64,000 nt of DNA from Staphylococcus gallinarum (GTDB lineage Bacteria > Bacillota > Bacilli > Staphylococcales > Staphylococcaceae). This document shows positions 29,872 through 40,057 of the stretch, piece by piece. A program made the translations under genes and the position numbers. The first letter of the stretch is position 1, and each line of letters opens with the position of its first letter. The notes beneath the pieces were generated by a model, which worked only from the letters and a program-made list of their open reading frames with translations, ran no database searches and had not been told where the DNA came from. The stretch spans positions 284,301 through 348,300 of the forward strand of contig NZ_JXCF01000003.1 of assembly GCF_000875895.1 (NCBI RefSeq), given 5' to 3'.

Positions 29872-30538
29872 ATGCCTCCATTGTAGAGGTTATTTTACCG
29901 AACCATTAAATGCAGTTACATTGTTCAAACCAGCTACACTATTTTGTAAACAATGCACAAAACTTTGGGAAAAAGTGAAAATAAAAGATAATATAAAGCG
30001 TTGTTCGAGATGTTTAAAGTATTTAAGTACAGAAGAACAGACATGTTTAGACTGTAAATACTTAGAAAGCAATTATACGTTAATGGATCAATTATATTGT
30101 CAATTTCAATATGATGGCGTAATGAAGGATTTGATAAAGCGATATAAATTTGATAAAGATGTTGCCTTGTGTGAACAATTCGCATCAATGATGAACTTAC
30201 CAAAGCAACACTATGATTTAATTATACCGATACCATCACCCAAGGAACGCGATTATCAAAGAACCTTTAATCCTATTAGGATGGTACTGTCACAAATGCG
30301 TATACAATATAAAGCAGTGCTTACGATGGATTATAGAGAGAAACAGGCGAATTTGCCAAAAAGTAATCGAATTAATGCGCGTAATCCATTCCATGTCATA
30401 GACGATATTGATTTAACTCATGCACAAGTATTGTTGGTAGATGATATTTATACGACTGGATTAACGGTGCATCAAGCTGCGGAAAAGCTTTTTATTAGAA
30501 AAATCAGAAAATTCGATGTGTTTACGTTTGCACGGTAG
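29864..30538 (+). CDS. comFC: Competence protein ComFC (phosphoribosyltransferase-like)
   Basis: 224 residues. N-terminal cysteine pairs (KCLHCRGYF, LFCKQC, CSRC, CLDC) form zinc-binding motifs as in ComF family members. The C-terminal PRTase-like domain has the PRPP-binding segment VLLVDDIYTTGLT. Required for DNA uptake in competent relatives. The ATG overlaps the end of comFA by 8 bp, with AAAAGGGGTGG upstream, so the two are translationally coupled. Confidence 0.93.
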   Translation: MIKCLHCRGYFTEPLNAVTLFKPATLFCKQCTKLWEKVKIKDNIKRCSRCLKYLSTEEQTCLDCKYLESNYTLMDQLYCQFQYDGVMKDLIKRYKFDKDVALCEQFASMMNLPKQHYDLIIPIPSPKERDYQRTFNPIRMVLSQMRIQYKAVLTMDYREKQANLPKSNRINARNPFHVIDDIDLTHAQVLLVDDIYTTGLTVHQAAEKLFIRKIRKFDVFTFAR

Positions 30539-30604
30539 CATAAACGTGGTATTATATGAGTAAGCAATATTACCAATATAGAGGTTTTAAAGGAGTCGAT
30601 TACT

Positions 30605-31183
30605 ATGATTAGATTTGAAATTCACGGAGAGAACCTCACTATTACTGATGCGATTCGCAACTATATTGAGGAGAAAATTGGTAAATTAGAACGCTATTTT
30701 AACGATGTGCCAAACGCAACTGCGCACGTTAAAGTAAAAACATATCAAAATTCAGCTACTAAGATTGAAGTAACTATTCCATTGAAAAATGTTACTTTGA
30801 GAGCTGAAGAACGCCACGATGATTTATACGCTGGCATTGATTTAATCAATAATAAACTTGAAAGACAAGTAAGAAAATATAAAACACGTGTTAACCGCAA
30901 AAAGCGTAATCGCGGTGAACAAGAAGTGTTCGCTTCACTACCAGAAGAAAATGAAGCTGAACAATTAGAAGCCGAGCCAATTGAAAATGATGGTGACGGT
31001 GATATCGAAATTATCCGTGCAAAGAACTTCAGTTTGAAACCTATGGATTCAGAAGAGGCAGTATTACAAATGGATCTTTTAGGGCATGATTTCTTTATTT
31101 TCACAGATCGTGAAACTGATGGAACTAGCATCGTATACAAACGAAAAGATGGGAAATATGGATTGATTGAAACTACTGATTAA
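30605..31183 (+). CDS. hpf: Long-form ribosome hibernation promoting factor
   Basis: 192 residues. The N-terminal S30AE domain (1-100, starting [21 protein letters not shown]) binds the 30S decoding region, an acidic linker follows ([16 protein letters not shown]), and the C-terminal domain (about 130-190, [28 protein letters not shown]) dimerises to make 100S ribosomes. AAAGGAGTCG precedes the ATG. Stand-alone gene with its own terminator, between comFC and secA as in S. aureus. Confidence 0.97.
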   Translation: MIRFEIHGENLTITDAIRNYIEEKIGKLERYFNDVPNATAHVKVKTYQNSATKIEVTIPLKNVTLRAEERHDDLYAGIDLINNKLERQVRKYKTRVNRKKRNRGEQEVFASLPEENEAEQLEAEPIENDGDGDIEIIRAKNFSLKPMDSEEAVLQMDLLGHDFFIFTDRETDGTSIVYKRKDGKYGLIETTD

Positions 31184-31215
31184 TCTTTGTACTTTCTATA
31201 AATGATTTGTACGCA

Positions 31216-31256
31216 GGGCGTTCATGATTATGTTAAATCGTGGACGCCCAATTTTT
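31216..31256 (+). terminator. Terminator of hpf
   Basis: Stem GGGCGTTCATGATT / AATCGTGGACGCCC (31216-31249) with loop ATGTTA, then AATTTTTG. Confidence 0.9.
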
Positions 31257-31478
31257 GTTATGTTACTATGAAATAATTTGAAAGTGAAATATAATAGTAC
31301 ATGCAAAGTTATATCAATGGGTAGTATTTAATTAAGGCAATACAATGATATTAATGAATTGACACATATATGTTAATAAAGTAGGAAATAGAGAGGTCTA
31401 TAAGTGTAAATTTAGGCTTATAAATGATATCATAAATTGTTGTAAGCTAAGAGTTATTAAGCTAAAGGAGCGAACAAA

Positions 31479-34016
31479 ATGGGTTTTTTATCAAAAATTG
31501 CAGATGGCAATAAAAAAGAAATAAAACGCCTTGGCAAATTAGCCGATAAAGTCCTTGCATTAGAAGAGGATATATCGATATTAACAGACGATGAAATTAA
31601 ACAAAAAACGCAATCATATCAAGAAAGATTGCGTGATGAAGAGGACATTAAGAAACAAAATAAAATATTAGACGAAATTCTACCGGAAGCATTTGCATTA
31701 GTAAGAGAAGGTGCAAAGCGTGTCTTTAATATGAGTCCATATAAAGTTCAAGTTATGGGTGGTATCGCGATTCATAATGGTGATATCTCTGAAATGAGAA
31801 CCGGTGAAGGTAAAACTTTAACAGCAACGATGCCAACCTACCTCAATGCGTTAACAGGTCGTGGGGTACACGTTATTACTGTCAATGAATATTTAGCAAG
31901 TAGTCAAAGTCAAGAAATGGCGGAATTGTATGAGTTCCTTGGTTTGACGGTTGGTTTGAACTTAAATAGTAAGTCTACCGAAGAAAAACGTGACGCTTAT
32001 GCAAGTGATATCACTTATAGTACCAATAATGAACTTGGTTTCGATTATTTACGTGATAACATGGTGAATTATGCTGAAGAGCGTGTAATGAAACCTTTAA
32101 ACTATGCCATCATTGATGAGGTAGACTCAATCTTAATCGATGAAGCACGTACGCCATTGATTATTTCTGGTGAAGCGGAAAAATCTACTTCATTATATAC
32201 ACAAGCTAACGTTTTCGCTAAGATGTTAAAAAATGAAGATGATTATAATTATGACGAAAAAACAAAGGCAGTTCAATTAACAGAACAAGGTATCGATAAA
32301 GCAGAGCGTATGTTCAAAATCGATAACCTCTATGATGTTAAAAACGTAGAAATCATTAGTCATATCAATACAGCATTGCGCGCACATGTGACACTGCAAA
32401 AAGACGTAGATTACATGGTAAATAACGGCGAAGTATTAATCGTCGATCAATTTACTGGACGTACAATGCCTGGTCGACGTTTCTCAGAAGGTCTGCACCA
32501 AGCCATTGAAGCTAAAGAAGGTGTGACGATTCAAAACGAATCCAAAACCATGGCCTCAATTACATTCCAAAACTACTTCAGAATGTACAATAAACTATCT
32601 GGTATGACAGGTACTGCTAAGACGGAAGAAGAAGAGTTCCGCAATATTTATAATATGACGGTAACACAAATTCCTACCAATAAACCTGTACAACGTCAAG
32701 ATAAACCGGATTTAATTTATATTAGTCAAAAAGGTAAATTCGATGCAGTCGTTGAAGATGTCATTGAAAAGCACAAACAGGGTCAACCGGTACTATTAGG
32801 TACAGTAGCAGTTGAAACGAGTGAATATATTTCAGACTTATTAAAGAAAAAAGGTATTCGACACGATGTATTAAACGCTAAAAACCATGAACGAGAAGCA
32901 GAAATTGTAGCAGGCGCAGGTCAAAAGGGTGCTGTAACAATCGCTACAAACATGGCTGGTCGTGGTACGGATATTAAACTAGGCGATGGCGTTGAAGAAC
33001 TTGGTGGTCTTGCTGTTATTGGTACCGAACGTCATGAGTCACGAAGAATTGATGATCAATTACGTGGACGTTCTGGTCGACAAGGTGACAAAGGTGATAG
33101 TCGTTTCTACTTATCACTACAAGATGAATTAATGGTGCGTTTCGGTTCTGAACGTTTACAAAATATGATGAACCGTTTAGGCATGGATGATTCAACACCA
33201 ATAGAATCAAAAATGGTGTCACGTGCTGTAGAATCTGCCCAAAAACGTGTTGAAGGTAACAACTTTGATGCACGTAAACGTGTACTTGAATATGATGATG
33301 TATTACGTAAACAACGTGAAATTATCTATACAGAGCGTAATAGTATTATTGATAGTGATTCTAGTGGTGAATTAGTCGAAGCAATGATGCGTGCTACTTT
33401 AGAACGCAGTGTACGTTACTATGTAAATGACGAAGAGGACGAACCAGATTACGAACCATTTATCAACTATGTGGATGATGTATTCTTAAGCGAAGGTGCT
33501 TTGAAAGAATCAGAAATAAAAGGTAAAGATAATGATGATATCTTTGAAATTGTATGGGCAAAAGTCGAAGTTGCATTTAAAGATCAAAAGGAAAAAATAG
33601 GCAGTCAATTCGCAGAATTTGAGCGCATGATTCTATTAAGATCTATAGATGATCATTGGACAGACCATATCGATACAATGGATCAGTTGAGACAAGGTAT
33701 TCATTTACGTTCTTATGCACAACAAAATCCATTACGTGATTATCAAAATGAAGGTCACCAATTATTTGATACAATGATGGAAACAATAGAAGAAGATGTA
33801 AGTAAATATATCTTGAAATCTGTCATTACTGTTGAAGATGATATTGAACGTGACAAAACGACTGATTTCGGTAAAGCTGAACACGTATCAGCAAATGCTG
33901 AAGATGGTAAAGAAAAGGTAAAGGCTCAACCTTACGTTAAAGATGAGCATATTGGTAGAAATGATCCTTGTCCTTGTGGCAGCGGTAAAAAATATAAAAA
34001 CTGTCATGGCGCTTAG
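31479..34016 (+). CDS. secA: Protein translocase ATPase SecA
   Basis: 845 residues, motor of the general secretion pathway working with SecYEG. Walker [12 protein letters not shown] is near residue 107, the Walker B region [19 protein letters not shown] near 213, the second nucleotide-binding fold with [17 protein letters not shown] near 495, and the C-terminal zinc motif [26 protein letters not shown] precedes the ATG. This is the housekeeping SecA1, positioned before prfB as in other Bacillales. Confidence 0.98.
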   Translation: MGFLSKIADGNKKEIKRLGKLADKVLALEEDISILTDDEIKQKTQSYQERLRDEEDIKKQNKILDEILPEAFALVREGAKRVFNMSPYKVQVMGGIAIHNGDISEMRTGEGKTLTATMPTYLNALTGRGVHVITVNEYLASSQSQEMAELYEFLGLTVGLNLNSKSTEEKRDAYASDITYSTNNELGFDYLRDNMVNYAEERVMKPLNYAIIDEVDSILIDEARTPLIISGEAEKSTSLYTQANVFAKMLKNEDDYNYDEKTKAVQLTEQGIDKAERMFKIDNLYDVKNVEIISHINTALRAHVTLQKDVDYMVNNGEVLIVDQFTGRTMPGRRFSEGLHQAIEAKEGVTIQNESKTMASITFQNYFRMYNKLSGMTGTAKTEEEEFRNIYNMTVTQIPTNKPVQRQDKPDLIYISQKGKFDAVVEDVIEKHKQGQPVLLGTVAVETSEYISDLLKKKGIRHDVLNAKNHEREAEIVAGAGQKGAVTIATNMAGRGTDIKLGDGVEELGGLAVIGTERHESRRIDDQLRGRSGRQGDKGDSRFYLSLQDELMVRFGSERLQNMMNRLGMDDSTPIESKMVSRAVESAQKRVEGNNFDARKRVLEYDDVLRKQREIIYTERNSIIDSDSSGELVEAMMRATLERSVRYYVNDEEDEPDYEPFINYVDDVFLSEGALKESEIKGKDNDDIFEIVWAKVEVAFKDQKEKIGSQFAEFERMILLRSIDDHWTDHIDTMDQLRQGIHLRSYAQQNPLRDYQNEGHQLFDTMMETIEEDVSKYILKSVITVEDDIERDKTTDFGKAEHVSANAEDGKEKVKAQPYVKDEHIGRNDPCPCGSGKKYKNCHGA

Positions 34017-34038
34017 GTGATTTAAGCGTGACAGTATG

Positions 34039-34084
34039 AAACCGGAAGCATTGATTTGTGATTATCAACTTCCGGTTTTATTTT
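34039..34084 (+). terminator. Terminator of secA
   Basis: Perfect 10-bp stem AAACCGGAAG / CTTCCGGTTT with a 20-base loop, then TATTTT. Confidence 0.85.
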
Positions 34085-34236
34085 GAAAATGAGTGTGAGT
34101 TTAACATATAATAACCATGATGCTCGTATACTATTGAAACGGAGTGAACCATTTATGTAGCTTTAGTTAGCTTTTCTTCAATCAATTGTTATGTAATAGT
34201 AAGTAAATTTTCAATTATAATAGGAGCGATGTTTAG

Positions 34237-35347
34237 ATGGAATTATCGGAAATAAAAAGAAATATAGAGAGTTATAATGAAAAATTAGAGCAACTTAGGG
34301 GGTCTCTTTGACTTAGAAGAAAAAGAGACGAATATTCAAGAATATGAAGAAATGATGGCTGATCCAACATTTTGGGACAATCAAGATAAAGCACAAGAAA
34401 TAATTGATAAAAATAACGCTTTGAAAAGTATTGTTAATGCATATCGTGATCTAGAAGCACAAATTGAAGATATGGAAACGACAAGAGAATTATTACTTGA
34501 AGAAGAGGATGCAACGATGAAAGCTGATTTAGAAACGTCAGTCCAACAATTCAAAGATAATTTGGACCAATTTGAATTACAGCTCTTATTAGATGGACCA
34601 TATGATGCAAACAATGCCATCGTCGAGTTACATCCAGGTGCTGGTGGTACAGAATCACAAGATTGGACAAACATGTTATTACGTATGTACCAACGTTATT
34701 GTGAACAACAAGGCTTTAAAGTAGAGATTATGGATTATTTACCAGGTGATGAAGCTGGAGTTAAAAGTGTGACATTTGCTGTGAAAGGTCACAATGCATA
34801 TGGGTATTTAAAGGCTGAAAAGGGTGTACACAGATTAGTTCGTATTTCGCCATTTGACTCATCTGGAAGAAGGCATACGTCCTTTGCATCTTGTGATGTT
34901 ATTCCTGAATTTAACAATGCGGATATTGAAATCGATATAAATCCAGACGATATCACAGTAGATACATTTAGAGCATCAGGTGCTGGTGGTCAACATATTA
35001 ACAAAACAGAATCTGCAATTAGAATTACTCATCATCCGTCTGGAATTGTTGTTAACAACCAAAATGAACGCTCACAAATTAAGAACAGAGAAGCTGCCAT
35101 GAAGACATTGAAATCTAAACTATATCAATTAAAATTAGAAGAGCAAGAACAAGAAATGGCAGAAATACGTGGTGAACAAAAAGAGATTGGCTGGGGTAGC
35201 CAGATTAGATCTTATGTGTTCCATCCATATGCAATGGTCAAAGATCATAGAACGAATGAAGAAACCGGTAAGACTGATGCGGTCATGGATGGTGAAATTG
35301 GGCCATTTATTGAAGCATACTTACGTAGTCAAATGGATCATTCATAA
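34237..35347 (+). CDS. prfB: Peptide chain release factor 2, programmed +1 frameshift
   Basis: RF2 releases peptides at UGA and UAA. Frame 1 starts at ATG 34237 (after AGGAGCG) and reads 24 codons to CTT followed by in-frame TGA at 34309; translation shifts +1 to GAC at 34310 and continues to 35347, total 369 residues. The site has the classic elements: internal Shine-Dalgarno AGGGGG just upstream and CTTTGAC slippery stop. This autoregulates RF2 level. The tripeptide SPF in [19 protein letters not shown] and the catalytic GGQ in [14 protein letters not shown] are present. Not a pseudogene. Confidence 0.97.
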
Positions 35348-35371
35348 TACAATAGTTTTATAAATCATTTT

Positions 35372-35422
35372 ATGCCTTATATACAGTTGTGCATCTTGCA
35401 ACTGGCTTATAAGGCATTTTTA
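35372..35422 (+). terminator. Terminator of prfB
   Basis: Outer stem ATGCCTTAT / ATAAGGCAT with inner CAGTTG / CAACTG, followed by TTTTTATT. Confidence 0.88.
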
Positions 35423-35727
35423 TTATATAGAGGTGGCATTGTTGTCAGCAATAGTACAATAATTTATGCAGAAATTGATATGATGTTCTAATTATATGCT
35501 TCTATCATCTAGTTATATTACATGAGCTTATATATGAAGGGTGCAATTTTAGTAATATTAAGCTAGTAAAGCTAGTTATACCATAGCTTTCTTAAGGGAT
35601 TTTATTTTACTGCATATAGGACTAAATAACCATTGTATTACAGTCTGTTAACAGTTCAATAAGGCAAAAGATTTTGTGCTATATTAAATTTGTATAATAA
35701 TAAGACAGCAAAGGAATGAACATAACA

Positions 35728-36657
35728 ATGAAGAAAGGTTTAATAGTTACTGCATCGACGACGGCACTGTTTTTAGGTGTGAATCATATAGCGTCAGCGG
35801 AACAAATACATACAACATCTTCGGAGATGGAACTTACGCAAATTGCTGAAAGATTTGCTACCAATATCGATGAAATTAAGGCGCTAAACAATTTGGATGA
35901 TAGTGTGACTTCTATTGCGACTGGAACAAAAGTGGTCGTGCCTGATCGTGATATCGTAGAAGTATTAAGTGGCGACACACTTACAAATATCGCCAATAAG
36001 CATGAGATATCATTAGATGACTTATTTAAATTGAATCCACAGATTACAGAAACGATTCATCCGGGGCAACTTATTGCTATATCGGAAGCAGGTTCAAAGC
36101 ATTTATATAATGATGATAAAGCAAGCTGGGGGACACCAGATGCATTACAACAACCAACAGATGAAAGTGATTCGCAAATATTGACACCGAATTATCCTCA
36201 GAATGATGTGGCTCAACCAACTCAATTTTCTAACTATCAATCGTGGAATAATGATGTAAATAGTAATTATTCCAATGCTTATCAATATGACGCCAATCAT
36301 TATTACAGTGGACAACAAAGTATTGGCCGTAGTGGTGGCACTAATTACTATGATAATGGTCAGTGTACAAGTTACGCATTTGATAGACGTAGTCAATTAG
36401 GTAAGCCTGTAAGCAATTTATGGGGTAATGCCAATCAATGGGCAAATGCAGCTAGACAAAGTGGTTATGAAGTTAATCATACGCCAGAAGTAGGGGCAAT
36501 TATGCAAAGTACATCTGGTCCAAATGGACATGTTGGTGTGGTAGAACATAAAAATACCGATGGATCCATTGTTGTTTCTGAAATGAATTGGCAAGGCGTC
36601 GGACAGAAATCATATCGTACGATACAACAACCTAGTGCGTATAACTATATTCACTAG
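35728..36657 (+). CDS. LysM-CHAP cell-wall hydrolase (secreted)
   Basis: 309 residues. A signal peptide (MKKGLIVTASTTALFLGVNH...SAE) is followed by one divergent and one clear LysM peptidoglycan-binding repeat (about 30-75 and 75-120, EVLSGDTLTNIANKHEIS), a Ser/Asn/Tyr-rich linker, and a C-terminal CHAP domain with the catalytic Cys in DNGQCTSYAFDRR and His in GPNGHVGVVEH. It should act as an amidase or endopeptidase on cell-wall peptidoglycan, like Sle1/SsaA relatives. The start at 35728 is chosen over an ATG touching AAAGGA. Confidence 0.92.
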   Translation: MKKGLIVTASTTALFLGVNHIASAEQIHTTSSEMELTQIAERFATNIDEIKALNNLDDSVTSIATGTKVVVPDRDIVEVLSGDTLTNIANKHEISLDDLFKLNPQITETIHPGQLIAISEAGSKHLYNDDKASWGTPDALQQPTDESDSQILTPNYPQNDVAQPTQFSNYQSWNNDVNSNYSNAYQYDANHYYSGQQSIGRSGGTNYYDNGQCTSYAFDRRSQLGKPVSNLWGNANQWANAARQSGYEVNHTPEVGAIMQSTSGPNGHVGVVEHKNTDGSIVVSEMNWQGVGQKSYRTIQQPSAYNYIH

Positions 36658-36687
36658 TAACAATTTAAAAATAATATCTAATATGAG

Positions 36688-36727
36688 ATAAAGCCATACT
36701 GTTATATTACGGTGTGGCTTTATTTTA
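36688..36727 (+). terminator. Terminator of the LysM-CHAP gene
   Basis: Stem ATAAAGCCATACT / GGTGTGGCTTTAT with a 10-base loop, then TTTTAA. Confidence 0.87.
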
Positions 36728-36886
36728 ACGATAAAAATTTATATGAAATCTTAATAAACTGAAAAGATAGAAATTCTAAATTGCTAATTATTTGTTTAAC
36801 AGCTATTTGATAAGACATTTTGATTGTTGAATGATATTATAAAAGCAAGTATAATCATTCATTAAATAAACTTAGGAGGCGATATC

Positions 36887-37528
36887 ATGGGCGTACATCA
36901 ATACTTTAAACGTTTATCTGATTTAGAAAAATTAATTCGATTACCAGGCCAATTCAAATACTTTGAACATAATGTTGCTGCACATTCATTTAAAGTAACT
37001 AAAATTGCTCAATATCTTGGAACTGTCGAAGAATATCATGGCAATGAAGTGAATTGGAAAAGTTTATATGAGAAAGCACTAAACCATGACTTTGCTGAAG
37101 TGTTTACAGGTGATATTAAGACACCAGTTAAATATGCGAGTGGAGAATTAAAAAAACTATTCTCACAGGTTGAAGAAGAAATGGTAGATCATTTTATTAA
37201 CGAAGAAATTCCTGAAGCATACCAAGATATCTATCGTGAAAGGTTACAAGAAGGTAAGGATGATTCCTTAGAGGGTCAAATCTTATCGGTAGCAGATAAA
37301 ATTGATTTATTATATGAAACATTTGGAGAAATACAAAAACGTAACCCGGAACCATTGTTTTTTGAAATTTATGAGATGTCTTTAGAAACAATTATGCAAT
37401 TTGATCATTTAAGTTCCGTGCAAGATTTTATAGATAATATTATTCCAGAGATGTTAACTGAGAACTTTATTCCACGTGCCGAACTGAGAGAAACAACGAT
37501 GACAATCCTAAATAATAGAAATGGGTGA
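36887..37528 (+). CDS. HD-domain phosphohydrolase, YfbR/5'-deoxynucleotidase-like
   Basis: 213 residues. Metal-binding HD signature: EHNVAAHSF with the first His residues, NHDFAE with the His-Asp pair, and a later ADKIDLLYE Asp. It resembles YfbR-type 5'-deoxynucleotidases, which dephosphorylate dNMPs; substrate inferred from family only. Perfect AGGAGG precedes the ATG. It is followed after 5 bp by csbA, so the two form one unit. Confidence 0.85.
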   Translation: MGVHQYFKRLSDLEKLIRLPGQFKYFEHNVAAHSFKVTKIAQYLGTVEEYHGNEVNWKSLYEKALNHDFAEVFTGDIKTPVKYASGELKKLFSQVEEEMVDHFINEEIPEAYQDIYRERLQEGKDDSLEGQILSVADKIDLLYETFGEIQKRNPEPLFFEIYEMSLETIMQFDHLSSVQDFIDNIIPEMLTENFIPRAELRETTMTILNNRNG

Positions 37529-37533
37529 CATAG

Positions 37534-37764
37534 ATGATTTGGTATATGCTTGCGGCATTTTTTCCATGCATATTAGTCGTACTATTTAGTGTGCTGACGA
37601 GAAATAAATGGGTCGGCACTATTTTGACACTCATCTTAATTGGGGCATCTGTTGCCAAAGGCTTTTTTCATAATGAATGGATCATATTTATTGATGTCGT
37701 GTCATTATTAGCGGGATATATTATTATCGATCAACTCGAATTTCATAAGCATGATGTTGATTAA
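37534..37764 (+). CDS. csbA: CsbA-family small membrane protein
   Basis: 76 residues, with two to three hydrophobic segments (MIWYMLAAFFPCILVVLFSVL, then TILTLILIGASVA and IIFIDVVSLLAGYIII). Similar to B. subtilis CsbA (DUF2198), which also sits upstream of uvrBA. Function unknown; the B. subtilis gene is under sigma-B, but no sigma-B promoter was recognised here. GGGTGAC precedes the ATG, 5 bp after the HD-domain gene. Confidence 0.87.
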   Translation: MIWYMLAAFFPCILVVLFSVLTRNKWVGTILTLILIGASVAKGFFHNEWIIFIDVVSLLAGYIIIDQLEFHKHDVD

Positions 37765-37853
37765 TGATAAGTTACAAGCAATCTAGTTGTAAAAATGACT
37801 TGTAAACTATAAAATAATTACCTTCTTAAAATAAATAAAGCAATAAATTAAGG

Positions 37854-37891
37854 CAAACATGGTAAGATACTATGTTTGTTTTTTGTTGTTT
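37854..37891 (+). terminator. Weak terminator after csbA
   Basis: CAAACAT...ATGTTTG arms with GTA/TAC extension, followed by a T-rich stretch (GTTTTTTG). Confidence 0.6.
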
Positions 37892-37907
37892 ACACATGTT
37901 AAAATAA

Positions 37908-37921
37908 CGAACAAACGTTTG
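37908..37921 (+). promoter_or_regulatory. LexA (SOS) box of uvrBA
   Basis: CGAACAAACGTTTG is a perfect match to the Gram-positive LexA consensus CGAACRNRYGTTYG, about 150 bp upstream of uvrB. DNA damage should induce uvrBA through RecA-driven LexA cleavage. Confidence 0.93.
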
Positions 37922-38069
37922 TCTTTTTGTGCATAAATCTGTTAAAATATAGAATAAGGTTATACACTATACACAATAATTTACAATTTAGTAGACAAAT
38001 CAATATTAAAGCATAGAACTTTGCGTTACATTTGTCACATAAGAAAATATATAGGAGGCGTGTGTCAAC

Positions 38070-40052
38070 ATGGAACACTATCCATTTAAACTACAATCCA
38101 ATTTCGAGCCACAAGGTGATCAACCAGAAGCGATTAAAGAAATTGTCAAAGGTGTAAATGAAGGGAAACGTCATCAAACATTACTTGGTGCGACGGGAAC
38201 TGGTAAGACATTTACGATGAGTAATGTTATCAAAGAAGTCGGCAAACCGACGTTAATCATAGCACACAATAAGACATTAGCAGGTCAATTATATAGTGAA
38301 TTTAAGACATTTTTCCCTGAAAATAGAGTAGAGTATTTCGTAAGTTACTATGACTATTATCAGCCGGAAGCATATGTACCATCTACAGATACTTTCATTG
38401 AAAAGGATGCATCAATCAATGATGAAATTGATCAACTACGACATTCTGCTACAAGTGCTTTGTTTGAACGAGATGATGTCATCATAATTGCCAGTGTGAG
38501 CTGTATTTATGGTTTAGGTAATCCGGAAGAATATAGAGATTTAGTTGTAAGTGTACGTGTAGGTATGGAAATGGATAGAAGTGAGTTACTGAGAAAGTTA
38601 GTTGACGTCCAATATACTAGAAACGACATTGATTTCCGAAGAGGTACCTTTAGAGTACGCGGTGATGTTGTTGAAATTTTTCCTGCTTCTCGTGAGGAAA
38701 TGTGTATTCGAGTTGAATTTTTCGGTGATGAGATTGATCGTATACGCGAAGTCAATTATTTAACTGGAGAAGTATTGAGAGAGCGCGAACATTTTGCAAT
38801 TTTCCCGGCATCCCACTTCGTAACACGTGAGGAAAAGATGAAATCTGCAATACAAAGAATTGAAAATGAATTAGCAGAACGTTTGGAAGAATTGAGAGCG
38901 GAAAATAAACTACTAGAAGCGCAGCGGTTAGAGCAACGTACGAATTATGATTTAGAAATGATGCGAGAAATGGGCTTTTGTTCTGGTATAGAAAACTATT
39001 CCGTTCATTTAACATTGAGACCAATGGGCTCGACACCATATACCTTACTTGATTATTTTGGTGACGATTGGCTGGTTATGATTGATGAATCTCATGTGAC
39101 ATTGCCACAAATTCGTGGTATGTACAATGGTGACCGTGCACGAAAGCAAGTCTTAGTTGATCACGGATTCCGTTTGCCAAGTGCTCTGGATAACAGACCG
39201 CTTAAGTTTGAAGAATTTGAAGAAAAAACAAATCAGCTGGTCTACGTTTCTGCAACACCAGGACCTTATGAACTAGAGCACACAGACGAAATGGTACAAC
39301 AAATTATTCGACCAACTGGCTTGCTTGATCCTAAGATTGAGGTCCGACCTACGGAAAATCAAATTGATGATTTACTTGGCGAAATTCAAGAACGAATAGA
39401 CCGAAATGAACGTGTACTAGTTACGACATTGACGAAGAAAATGAGTGAAGACTTAACGACATATATGAAAGAAGCAGGAATTAAGGTTAACTACTTACAT
39501 TCGGAAATAAAGACATTAGAACGAATTGAAATTATTAGAGATTTACGAATGGGTACCTATGATGTAATCGTCGGGATTAATTTGCTTAGAGAAGGTATAG
39601 ATATACCAGAAGTATCACTTGTTGTAATTTTAGATGCTGATAAAGAAGGTTTCTTAAGATCAGAGCGTTCATTAGTTCAAACAATTGGACGTGCTGCGCG
39701 TAATAGTAAAGGTGAAGTAATCATGTATGGAGATAAAATTACGGATTCTATGAGATATGCGATTGATGAGACAGAACGTCGTCGTAATATTCAAATGGCA
39801 TACAATGAAAAACATGGTATTACACCAACGACCATTAATAAACAAATCCATGACGTTATTAGCGCGACAGTAGAAAATGATGACACAAATGAAAAACAAC
39901 AAACAGAAGTACCTAAGAAATTAACGAAGAAAGAACGCGAAAAAACAATTGCCAATATAGAAAAGGAAATGAAACAAGCCGCCAAAGATTTAGATTTCGA
40001 GAAGGCGACAGAATTGAGAGATATGTTATTTGAATTAAAAGCAGAAGGGTGA
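38070..40052 (+). CDS. uvrB: UvrABC excinuclease subunit B
   Basis: 660 residues. UvrB verifies DNA damage delivered by UvrA and recruits UvrC. Walker A GATGTGKT at residues 40-47, the beta-hairpin [12 protein letters not shown] near 95, helicase motifs through [17 protein letters not shown] segment and [12 protein letters not shown] near 535-545, and a C-terminal UVR coiled coil (about 620-655) that contacts UvrC. AGGAGGCGTG precedes the ATG. Adjacent to uvrA downstream; the unit is SOS-controlled. Confidence 0.98.
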   Translation: MEHYPFKLQSNFEPQGDQPEAIKEIVKGVNEGKRHQTLLGATGTGKTFTMSNVIKEVGKPTLIIAHNKTLAGQLYSEFKTFFPENRVEYFVSYYDYYQPEAYVPSTDTFIEKDASINDEIDQLRHSATSALFERDDVIIIASVSCIYGLGNPEEYRDLVVSVRVGMEMDRSELLRKLVDVQYTRNDIDFRRGTFRVRGDVVEIFPASREEMCIRVEFFGDEIDRIREVNYLTGEVLREREHFAIFPASHFVTREEKMKSAIQRIENELAERLEELRAENKLLEAQRLEQRTNYDLEMMREMGFCSGIENYSVHLTLRPMGSTPYTLLDYFGDDWLVMIDESHVTLPQIRGMYNGDRARKQVLVDHGFRLPSALDNRPLKFEEFEEKTNQLVYVSATPGPYELEHTDEMVQQIIRPTGLLDPKIEVRPTENQIDDLLGEIQERIDRNERVLVTTLTKKMSEDLTTYMKEAGIKVNYLHSEIKTLERIEIIRDLRMGTYDVIVGINLLREGIDIPEVSLVVILDADKEGFLRSERSLVQTIGRAARNSKGEVIMYGDKITDSMRYAIDETERRRNIQMAYNEKHGITPTTINKQIHDVISATVENDDTNEKQQTEVPKKLTKKEREKTIANIEKEMKQAAKDLDFEKATELRDMLFELKAEG

Positions 40053-40057
40053 AGTAT

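Noticed and set aside
34309..34311. TGA in prfB as a disabling mutation
   Set aside because: It is the programmed frameshift stop, with its stimulatory elements present.
35632..35660. TGTATT...TGTTAA as a WalR box before the LysM-CHAP gene
   Set aside because: First half-site mismatched and spacing 6 rather than 5 bases; not strong enough, though WalR control of such hydrolases would be sensible.
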